Assembly (NCBI GenBank): GCA_002706605.1
Contig: PALT01000005.1
Location: forward strand, 284,119 to 348,118
Length of the DNA stretch: 64,000 nt
Direction: 5' to 3'
Source of the DNA: Rhodovulum sp.
GTDB lineage: Bacteria > Pseudomonadota > Alphaproteobacteria > Rhodobacterales > Rhodobacteraceae
Every line of letters starts with the position of its first letter. Positions within the stretch are counted from its first letter, which is position 1. A model generated the notes under the pieces. That model did not search any database. It was not told where the DNA came from and saw only the letters and a program-made list of their open reading frames with translations. The translations under genes and the position numbers were made by a program. Below are positions 18,812 to 25,938 of this stretch, one piece after another.

Positions 18812-18902
18812 CGGCCCCTCCTTACCCTATCCAACAGGGAACCGTGCGGTTTTGATGGGAACCGCTGGCCGAGACTGGGGAAAAGGCAGACGGGACAGAA
18901 AC

Positions 18903-20225
18903 TTGAAAACAACTTTTTTCAAGCGCTTACACGCAACGCTTGAACGGTACTTGCCAGAGCAACGACTGTTCCTGCGATCCGATACAGAAACGCGGTTCAT
19001 CCGCCTGCGGTCCGAGACCCAATTGGTCGTTCTGGCCGGTGTGGCGGGCATGGTCGGCTGGAGCATCATTGCCACTGCCGTGTTGCTGATGGACACGATT
19101 GGCGCGGGCAACCTGCGCGAACAGGCAGAGCGCGAACAAGCCACATATGAACGCCGTTTGAACGAACTGGCCTCTGAGCGCGACCAACGCGCCATGGAAG
19201 CCGAAAGCGCGCATGAACGCTTTGCCGTCGCCCTGTCCGAAGTGTCCAAGATGCAGTCCCAACTGCTGGCCTCCGAAGAGCGCCGCCGCGAGTTGGAAAC
19301 CGGCATCAAGGTCATCCAGAAAACCCTGCGCACCACCATTGATGAACGCGACGCCGCCGCCGACAAGGCGGAAGAGTTGACCGCCGAACTGGCCGATGCC
19401 ACGGGTTCGGCGCGCACCGGCGCGTCACAGGCCGAGGACCTGGAACAGACCGTGGCGTTTTTGTCGGACGCGCTGAACCTTACCGCGGTTGAGCGTGACA
19501 CGATCGCCGCCGATGCGGTTGCAGCTTATGATCTGGCCGAGGCGATTGATTACGAACGCCGCCTGATGCAGGACCGCAATGACCTGATCTTTGGCCAACT
19601 CGAAGAGGCACTGACCATCTCGGTGGAACCGCTGGACAAAATGTTCCGTCAGGCGGGCCTGTCGACCGACAACCTGCTGAACGCGGTGAAACAGGGCTAT
19701 AACGGCCAAGGTGGCCCCCTGACCCCGCTTGCCTTTTCGACCAAGGGCGAACCTCTGGACCCCGATAGCCTGCGCGCGAACCAGATCCTTGAAGGTCTGG
19801 ACCGGCTGAACCTCTATCGGATCGCCGCCCAGAAAACGCCCTTTGCCCTGCCCGTCAAAAACTCGTTCCGCTATACAAGCGGTTTTGGCCCGCGCTGGGG
19901 TCGGATGCACAACGGCACCGACTTTGCCGCCTCGACCGGCACGCCGATCTATTCCACCGCTGATGGGGTTGTGATCCACGCGGACTGGCAATCGGGCTAT
20001 GGTCGCCTGATAAAAATTCAGCACGAGTTCGGAATCGAAACCCGTTATGCCCATTTGTCCAAAATTCGTGTTAAGGTTGGCCAAAGGGTATCGCGCGGAG
20101 AGCATATCGGTGATATGGGAAATTCCGGCCGGTCTACTGGGACGCATTTGCACTATGAGGTGCGTGTCGGTGGCAAACCCGTTAACCCGATGATCTATAT
20201 CAAGGCAGCCAGAGATGTTTTCTAA
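18903..20225 (+). CDS. M23 family peptidoglycan metallopeptidase with coiled coil
   Basis: A protein of about 440 residues: a short cytoplasmic start ending FIRLRSETQ, one membrane helix (VLAGVAGMVGWSIIATAVLL), a long periplasmic coiled coil (about residues 60-255), and a C-terminal LytM/M23 domain. The zinc ligands are seen in GRMHNGTDFAA and GTHLHYEVRV, so the peptidase is probably active. The start is uncertain: TTG at 18903 gives the LKTTFFKRLHATLERYLPEQ opening; an in-frame ATG lies at 18855. The gene overlaps the bactofilin gene by 11 bases, a pairing known from other alphaproteobacteria, where a bactofilin scaffold localises a LytM peptidase. Confidence 0.87.
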   Translation: MKTTFFKRLHATLERYLPEQRLFLRSDTETRFIRLRSETQLVVLAGVAGMVGWSIIATAVLLMDTIGAGNLREQAEREQATYERRLNELASERDQRAMEAESAHERFAVALSEVSKMQSQLLASEERRRELETGIKVIQKTLRTTIDERDAAADKAEELTAELADATGSARTGASQAEDLEQTVAFLSDALNLTAVERDTIAADAVAAYDLAEAIDYERRLMQDRNDLIFGQLEEALTISVEPLDKMFRQAGLSTDNLLNAVKQGYNGQGGPLTPLAFSTKGEPLDPDSLRANQILEGLDRLNLYRIAAQKTPFALPVKNSFRYTSGFGPRWGRMHNGTDFAASTGTPIYSTADGVVIHADWQSGYGRLIKIQHEFGIETRYAHLSKIRVKVGQRVSRGEHIGDMGNSGRSTGTHLHYEVRVGGKPVNPMIYIKAARDVF

Positions 20226-20694
20226 AAGCAGGATCAATGAGCCCGGCCCGAAAGCGGGCGAAGACAAGAAACCCGAGACCGCCAAGGCCCCTGCGCCCGC
20301 GTCGACGGATCGCCCAACGACCACCGCCCCCGCCGCCAAGCCGAAACCGGCTGCGTCGGTTCTGTCCTCGGACCTGACGGTGACGGGAAACCTGAAGACC
20401 ACCGGCGACATTCAGGTCGAAGGCACAGTTGACGGCGACATCCGCGCGCATCTGCTGACCGTTGGCGAAGGTGCCACAATCAAGGGCGAAATCATGGCCG
20501 ATGACGTTGTCATCAACGGTCGCGTGATTGGCCGCGTACGTGGCCTGAAGGTGCGCCTGACCTCGACCGCACGGGTTGAGGGCGACATCATCCACAAGAC
20601 CATCGCGATCGAAAGCGGCGCCCATTTCGAGGGCTCGGTCCAGCGTCAGGACGATCCCCTGTCCTCGGGTCCGGCGAAAAAAGCCGAAGCCTAA
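20215..20694 (+). CDS. Bactofilin (polymer-forming cytoskeletal protein)
   Basis: A 159-residue protein with a proline/alanine/threonine-rich N-terminal tail (about 1-48) and a bactofilin (DUF583) core made of short repeating beta strands: VLSSDLTVTGNLKTTGDIQV, VDGDIRAHLLTVGEGATIKG, INGRVIGRVRGLKVRLTSTA. Bactofilins self-assemble without nucleotides into filaments on the inner membrane. The overlap with the upstream M23 gene predicts that the two products work together in cell-wall remodelling. A short Lys/Ala tail ends the protein. Confidence 0.93.
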   Translation: MFSKSRINEPGPKAGEDKKPETAKAPAPASTDRPTTTAPAAKPKPAASVLSSDLTVTGNLKTTGDIQVEGTVDGDIRAHLLTVGEGATIKGEIMADDVVINGRVIGRVRGLKVRLTSTARVEGDIIHKTIAIESGAHFEGSVQRQDDPLSSGPAKKAEA

Positions 20695-20718
20695 GCCGCA
20701 GCGCGATACGGAATTTGA

Positions 20719-20749
20719 GGGCACCCCATCGGGTGCCCTTTTCGTTTTC
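20719..20749 (+). terminator. Intrinsic terminator after bactofilin gene
   Basis: GGGCACCC and GGGTGCCC form an 8-bp stem with loop CATC, followed by TTTTCGTTTTC. It lies between the bactofilin stop and the converging DUF2189 gene. Confidence 0.85.
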
Positions 20750-20752
20750 GGG

Positions 20753-21523
20753 TCAGTCCAGCGTCGCGTGATAGAGATGCCACGTCGCGTGCCCCAGAAC
20801 CGGCAGCACGACCAGCAGGCCCAGAAACAGAGGCACCATCGCCGCAAACACGGTGACGGACACAAACAGCCCCCACAGGGTCATCACCCAGAAATTCCGC
20901 AAAACCGACTGAAAGCTGACAATCATCGCGGTGACAAAGTCGATCTCGCGGTCCAGCAACAGGGGAAGCCCCGTTACCGTGATGGCAAATGTCACACCGG
21001 CCAGAACGGCCCCGACCCCCGTCCCCACGAGCAGCATCAGAATGCCATTGGTCGTCTGATAAATCTCATAGGACGTCGTGACATTGGTCATCGTCGACAG
21101 CCCCAGAAACAGGGCGAAAATCATATGTCCGATAAAGGACCAGAACAGGAAAATCACGATGATAATGGCGGAAATCCACGGCAATTGCCGTTCTTTCTGC
21201 CGCCAGATCACCCCAAGGATTTCAGACCAGTCCAAGGGATCGTTGTTTTCGATCCGGTGGCTGACCTCATAAAGGCCGACCGCCGTGAACGGCCCCAAAA
21301 TCGGAAACCCGAACACCGCTACAGCCAGCCAATAGACCTGTCCCGTGCCCAGCGTGATCCACGCTAGGATCAGACCGCAGATCACATAGAAGCCGCCGAA
21401 AAACGCCCCAAACATCGGGGCGGCTAGAAAGTCCCGCCATCCCTTGGCCAGACTGGCAGCCACATCCGCGCGCGTGATCTGCCGTATTTCGGGCACCGGA
21501 GAGGGTGCCGTGATGTCGCTCAT
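20753..21523 (-). CDS. DUF2189 integral membrane protein
   Basis: A 256-residue protein whose N-terminal motif IRQITRADVAASLAKGWRDF followed by LAAPMFGAFFGGFYVICG is typical of DUF2189. About six membrane helices follow. The start at 21523 has GGAGGAGAAGCGA upstream. It lies 70 bases downstream of the secreted coiled-coil gene on the same strand and could be the last gene of that unit. Function unknown. Confidence 0.78.
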   Translation of the reverse strand: MSDITAPSPVPEIRQITRADVAASLAKGWRDFLAAPMFGAFFGGFYVICGLILAWITLGTGQVYWLAVAVFGFPILGPFTAVGLYEVSHRIENNDPLDWSEILGVIWRQKERQLPWISAIIIVIFLFWSFIGHMIFALFLGLSTMTNVTTSYEIYQTTNGILMLLVGTGVGAVLAGVTFAITVTGLPLLLDREIDFVTAMIVSFQSVLRNFWVMTLWGLFVSVTVFAAMVPLFLGLLVVLPVLGHATWHLYHATLD

Positions 21524-21593
21524 TCGCTTCTCCTCCCAAAAAGAAGCGCGTTTCCCACGATCAGTTTCCCGATCGCGGGCCACATATCAAGGG

Positions 21594-23180
21594 TTAGTTG
21601 GGCAATGGCGGACAGATCGGCTGGGCGCGGTCGCATTTGTCATAGCCGTAGACGCCGCCGTTCTTGACCTCGACCTCGTCCTCGCCGTTGAAACAGCTGT
21701 CCGCCATTTTGGCCATGACATCCGAGCCGCCATAGATCGTGCCCTTGGGTTTGACCTTGCCGTCGCGGATGTCCTCAAAGCTCTCTCCGGCGTCCAGCAT
21801 CTCGGTCAGGACCCACGTGTAATAGTCCGACAGGGACGCGACATAGCGGTCCACCTGATCCTCACCTTTACGCATTTCGGACGGGTCGTTGGGCTTGAAC
21901 TCAATCACCGTACAATCGCGCACAACAAAGCAATCGGGGCGACTGCGGCTGTCGGTAGGAATGGCGATATCCACCACATCACAGCCAAATCCACTGGGCA
22001 GGGTTTTATGCTTTTCCTTGCCGTATTCGATCCACGTCCGGATCCACGGCGATTGCGTTCCTTTGAGCGCACTGCCCTTATCCTTGAGCAGGCTTTCCAT
22101 GCCACGATAGCGTTTGTTCATGTTGACCAGTAGGCGTTCCACCTGATCGTCGCCCGTCGCCGCCAGAACCGCGTCTCCCTCGGGTTTCAACTCTTTGTAC
22201 TCTTTCACCACCTGATCAATCAGACGCAGCACATCGTTCTTGTTGTCACTCAACGCCGCCTTGACCCGCGGGTCGGACGCGCCGTTGCCCGAGGTTTCAT
22301 TCCAGTCGATCGAACAATAGGCGATGCGCAGGCGTTCCAACCCGTCGCAGTTCTTTTCCCACACCGCGCGGGTGCGATCGAACCACTCTTCGCCCGCCTT
22401 CACGAACTCCTCGGACGCGTCCAGCGTCGCGCCGGTGGTTTTCAACGCGGCCACCACATAGGACAGGCGCAGGGGTTCCTCAATCGGATCACAGGCGCGT
22501 TCGGCGTTACTCAACGCGCGCGCATAGTATTTCACGATGTCATCGGCGGCGCGGTCCAGTGCCTTTTCAATCGAGCTGTCCCAGCGTTTGGGGTAATTGC
22601 GGGAATCCTTGAACCGCGCGCTCAGGACCTGACGGGCGGCGTTTTTCAGGTCGTCCTCGATATCCTCGGCATTTTTGAGGGCGGCCTCGACCTGATCCTC
22701 TATCGACGTGGCCAGATCTTCGATGTCATCGGCGTCGTCATCCTCGATTTCCTTGATGATCTCGGCGATCTTGTCCTCAAACCCCTCTTCCAGATCCTCG
22801 CACTGCTCGGGCAGTTTATCGATGGCCATCTGGACCTTTTCCATCTTGCCCAGAACGGCCAGCGCGGCGCGCAGGGATTTAAGGTTCGCCTCATGCACGG
22901 CGGTGAATTCCGCGATCCGATCCTTAACAGGGCGATAGCGGTGATCGCGTTCGTGCAGGCGTTTCAGGGTCTTCAACTCGGACTCGGCGCATTTCACATG
23001 GCGCAGGATTTCGTCCACGTCACTATCATCGCCCTTGGGGATATAAAGGATCGGACGCTCCATCAGGTGATAGCAATCCTGTAGTGGATCAAATTCGCGG
23101 TCCAGTTCCACGTCCTGCGCATGGACCGCCGCCGCAATGAACAACGTTCCGATCAGTGTTAGAAGATACCGCATGATCAT
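21594..23180 (-). CDS. Secreted coiled-coil protein with a possible PD-(D/E)XK nuclease-like C-terminal domain
   Basis: I do not recognise a named family. The 528-residue protein begins MIMRYLLTLIGTLFIAAAVHAQ, a Sec signal peptide. Residues about 60-240 are highly charged and helical. The C-terminal part contains RPDCFVVRDCTVIEFKPN: Asp416, then Glu427-Phe-Lys429, followed by QVDRY (Gln442, Tyr446). This D-x10-ExK plus QxxxY arrangement is what PD-(D/E)XK nucleases of the RecB and toxin type show. About a dozen cysteines fit a disulfide-bonded exported protein. The gene starts inside the stop codon of the beta-helix gene (ATGA overlap), so both are made from one message. The nuclease role is inference and could be wrong. 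Confidence 0.6.
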   Translation of the reverse strand: MIMRYLLTLIGTLFIAAAVHAQDVELDREFDPLQDCYHLMERPILYIPKGDDSDVDEILRHVKCAESELKTLKRLHERDHRYRPVKDRIAEFTAVHEANLKSLRAALAVLGKMEKVQMAIDKLPEQCEDLEEGFEDKIAEIIKEIEDDDADDIEDLATSIEDQVEAALKNAEDIEDDLKNAARQVLSARFKDSRNYPKRWDSSIEKALDRAADDIVKYYARALSNAERACDPIEEPLRLSYVVAALKTTGATLDASEEFVKAGEEWFDRTRAVWEKNCDGLERLRIAYCSIDWNETSGNGASDPRVKAALSDNKNDVLRLIDQVVKEYKELKPEGDAVLAATGDDQVERLLVNMNKRYRGMESLLKDKGSALKGTQSPWIRTWIEYGKEKHKTLPSGFGCDVVDIAIPTDSRSRPDCFVVRDCTVIEFKPNDPSEMRKGEDQVDRYVASLSDYYTWVLTEMLDAGESFEDIRDGKVKPKGTIYGGSDVMAKMADSCFNGEDEVEVKNGGVYGYDKCDRAQPICPPLPN

Positions 23181-24619
23181 CCCTCACCCTGCTGATAGAT
23201 GCGGGTATAGGACGCGCCATATTCGGCCGCCTCGGCGTTATGCGGAAAGGGCAGCGCGCGGGGATCATAGGGCACCAGCGGCGCAAAGTTCAAAACGCCT
23301 TCATCCCCCGCCAAGGCCTCCATCCCGAAATCCGCATCCAGCGTCAGTTCGGACAGGCCGCTATCCAGAGACGGCAGATCAAGGGACAGATCATCGCCGC
23401 CCTCGTCCTCATCCCCCAGCGAGAAATCGATGCTGTCCAGTGTCAGCTCTTCCTCGGGCAGTGTCGGCGCAACGCCGCGCCCGATGTCCCGCAGGACCCC
23501 GACCTCCAACACCGGCACGGCCAGTTCGGGGTCGATATCCACATTGTCATAGGTGTCCCACGCGAAATCGTCCTCAAGGTCATAGGGATCGAAAATCGCA
23601 TGCGTGGCGGAACCGTTGAACTTGCCCACGACCGCGCCATCGGCGGGTTCCTCGGGGTCAAACATCGCACCATTGTCCCAGAACAGGTTCTCGGTGATCG
23701 CGATATTGGGACCGTCCACATCGTCCCACTGCGGGAAAATCGCGCCCCCGACGTTAAAGGCAAACAGGTTGCGGGTGATGTCGATCTGGCTGGCCGAATA
23801 TTTGTTGCCGATCTCCAACGTGCCGGGGTTCGACGTGGTGCGATCGGGATTACGCGGCCAGTTCAGGACAAACGAATTCCCCGCCAGACGATAGCGCGGC
23901 GTGAACTTGCCCCCGCCACTGGTCACCTGCCACGTGTAAACGTTGTTCATAAAGACGTTGTTCGTCACCTCGACCAGCGCCTGATCGGACATGGCTCGGA
24001 TGGCGGGCGCGGCGACGCCGTTTGGCGCGTTCAGGAACACGTTGTCCGCCACCACCAGATGGTTCGTGGTCAGATAGCCGAAGCGCAAAATCCCCCATGT
24101 GGACGATCCGCTGAACATCAAGGTGTTGGTCTGGGCGTCATAGGCGTTGGAGGGGCTGACATCAAAGGTCAGGCCCGACACCACCAATTCGGCCAGCGCG
24201 TGCTTCTTGCCCTCAAACGATAGGACGATGCCGGAGCGTTCGGGCGGCGTCACCATCAAGGTCGGGGTCAGGAACGGGTTGCGGGTGTCAAACGTCTCAT
24301 CATAGCCGCCTAGGATATGCAGCGACGCCTCGGGCGCGATGACCTCGGGCAGTGCCCATTGACCCGTGCCCGCCTTGCCGTCGTATTCCCCGCTGGCAAT
24401 GCGGATGGTGACGCGACAGGCGCCACAGCCCGACAGGGTCTCATGCGCATTGCGCAGGGCGGCGGTCAGGCTGCGCTCGGCAAACACCGCCTGTCCGTCC
24501 TCGCGGGCCTTGGCGGTGTCATAGGCGGCGGTGCCGCGCGGGGCCACGAGGTACTCGATATTTTGGGCCGCGACAGGCCCCGCAATCAGCGCCGCAAGCG
24601 CCGGGATCAAAATACGCAT
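23177..24619 (-). CDS. Secreted right-handed beta-helix (pectate-lyase-like) protein
   Basis: A 480-residue protein with a clear signal peptide (MRILIPALAALIAGPVAAQ). The body has repeated short strands with Asn/Phe ladders such as VVADNVFLNAP, VEVTNNVFMNNVYTW, IDITRNLFAFNVGGAIF and IAITENLFWDNGAMF, the pattern of a parallel beta-helix fold. A strongly acidic low-complexity segment with DEDEGGDD follows at about 390-435. No lyase catalytic set could be identified. It may be a surface or periplasmic carbohydrate-binding or structural protein. It is coupled by a four-base overlap to the gene at 21594-23180. Its ribosome binding site sits in a hairpin at 24627-24652. Confidence 0.7.
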   Translation of the reverse strand: MRILIPALAALIAGPVAAQNIEYLVAPRGTAAYDTAKAREDGQAVFAERSLTAALRNAHETLSGCGACRVTIRIASGEYDGKAGTGQWALPEVIAPEASLHILGGYDETFDTRNPFLTPTLMVTPPERSGIVLSFEGKKHALAELVVSGLTFDVSPSNAYDAQTNTLMFSGSSTWGILRFGYLTTNHLVVADNVFLNAPNGVAAPAIRAMSDQALVEVTNNVFMNNVYTWQVTSGGGKFTPRYRLAGNSFVLNWPRNPDRTTSNPGTLEIGNKYSASQIDITRNLFAFNVGGAIFPQWDDVDGPNIAITENLFWDNGAMFDPEEPADGAVVGKFNGSATHAIFDPYDLEDDFAWDTYDNVDIDPELAVPVLEVGVLRDIGRGVAPTLPEEELTLDSIDFSLGDEDEGGDDLSLDLPSLDSGLSELTLDADFGMEALAGDEGVLNFAPLVPYDPRALPFPHNAEAAEYGASYTRIYQQGEG

Positions 24620-24652
24620 AAAAAGACACTCCTCACGAATGCGTGAAGAGTG
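24620..24652 (-). terminator. Hairpin that is both a prfB terminator and an RBS-sequestering stem
   Basis: Read on the minus strand, CACTCTTCACG and CGTGAGGAGTG form a continuous 11-bp stem (one G-U) with loop CATT, followed by TCTTTTT and then directly by the ATG of the beta-helix gene. The GAGGAG ribosome binding site lies in the 3' arm. It is 54 bases past the prfB stop. Confidence 0.7.
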
Positions 24653-24705
24653 CCATCACAGGTTGTTTTCGATCAAGGGGAACGCGCGCGCGGGTTTTCC
24701 CCGCG

Positions 24706-25833
24706 TCAATCGTCGCCCTGTGCCTCGGCGCGCGATTTACCGGCCACGTTCATAGCCAGCGTCGCCGCCATCAGACCATCCAGATCACCGTCCAGAACAC
24801 CTTGGGTATCCGAGGTCTCATAGCTGGTGCGCAGGTCCTTAACCATCTGATAGGGCTGCAGAACATAGGACCGGATCTGGTTGCCCCAACCGGCGTCGCC
24901 CTTGGCTTCGTGGGCGGCGTTGATCTCGGCGTTGCGGCGGTCCAGCTCCATTTGATACAGGCGCGATTTCAGGGCCTTCATGGCGATATCGCGGTTCTGG
25001 TGCTGGGACTTTTCGGAACTGGTCACGACGATGCCGGTGGGCATGTGGGTGATCCGGACCGCAGAATCGGTGGTGTTGACGTGCTGACCACCGGCACCGG
25101 ACGAGCGGTAGGTATCCACGCGGATGTCGGCGGGGTTCACCTCGATTTCGATGTTGTCATCGACCACCGGATAGACCCACACAGAGCTGAACGAGGTATG
25201 GCGGCGCGCGGCGCTGTCATAGGGCGAAATACGCACCAAACGGTGCACGCCGCTCTCGGATTTCAGCCAGCCATAGGCGTTGTGGCCCGAGATTTTATAG
25301 GTCGCGGATTTGATCCCCGCCTCTTCGCCCGCGCTCTCGGATTGCAGTTCGACGTCATAGCCCTTTTTCTCGGCCCAACGCACATACATGCGGGCAAGAA
25401 TGCTGGCCCAGTCACAGCTCTCGGTGCCACCCGCGCCCGAGTTGATCTCAAGAAAGGTGTCGTTGCTGTCGGCCTCACCGTTCAACAGCGCCTCAAGCTC
25501 TTTCTTGGCGGCAACCTGTTTCAGTGCCTTCAGCGCGGCCTCGGCATCGGCGATGACCTCTTGGTCATCTTCCATTTCGCCCAATTCGATCAGTTCGATA
25601 TTGTCGTTCAGGTCGCGTTCGATCCCATCATAGGTCTCGATTGAGTCGACCAAGGCCTGACGTTCGCGCATCAGTTTCTGCGCGTTCTCGGGATCGTTCC
25701 AAAGGTCGGGATCCTCGACCCGCGCGTTGAATTCCTCAAGCCGGTACGGCGCGGTTTCGCGGTCCATACGCTGACCCAACAGGACCAGCGATTTGCGGAT
25801 GTCTTCAACGATATTCTGTGTCTCAGCGCGCAT
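24706..25833 (-). CDS. prfB: Peptide chain release factor 2
   Basis: A 375-residue class I release factor. The catalytic GGQ is in [20 protein letters not shown]. The stop-codon recognition segment reads [19 protein letters not shown], with SPY in place of the SPF of E. coli RF2, a form I know from alphaproteobacteria. It decodes UGA and UAA. The reading frame is continuous from the ATG at 25833, so there is no programmed +1 frameshift. AAGGTCAC precedes the start. It follows the PBP1a gene on the same strand. Confidence 0.95.
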   Translation of the reverse strand: MRAETQNIVEDIRKSLVLLGQRMDRETAPYRLEEFNARVEDPDLWNDPENAQKLMRERQALVDSIETYDGIERDLNDNIELIELGEMEDDQEVIADAEAALKALKQVAAKKELEALLNGEADSNDTFLEINSGAGGTESCDWASILARMYVRWAEKKGYDVELQSESAGEEAGIKSATYKISGHNAYGWLKSESGVHRLVRISPYDSAARRHTSFSSVWVYPVVDDNIEIEVNPADIRVDTYRSSGAGGQHVNTTDSAVRITHMPTGIVVTSSEKSQHQNRDIAMKALKSRLYQMELDRRNAEINAAHEAKGDAGWGNQIRSYVLQPYQMVKDLRTSYETSDTQGVLDGDLDGLMAATLAMNVAGKSRAEAQGDD

Positions 25834-25888
25834 GAGGCCGTGACCTTTTTTGACTGCTTGATGTTCAGGCGGTGATACCCGCAGATGC

Positions 25889-25918
25889 GCCGACGGGCAA
25901 GCACCCTTGCGCGTCGGC
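25889..25918. other. Hairpin between mrcA and prfB
   Basis: GCCGACG (25889-25895) pairs with CGTCGGC (25912-25918), and inside it GCAAG pairs with CTTGC, giving a 12-bp stem with a one-base internal mismatch. There is no T tract, so it may be a weak terminator or a processing stem between the two minus-strand genes. Confidence 0.35.
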
Positions 25919-25938
25919 CTCTCGGTGGGATGGGGCGG

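Noticed and set aside
24706..25833. Programmed +1 frameshift in prfB
   Set aside because: The reading frame is uninterrupted from the start codon; no in-frame TGA near codon 25 requires shifting.
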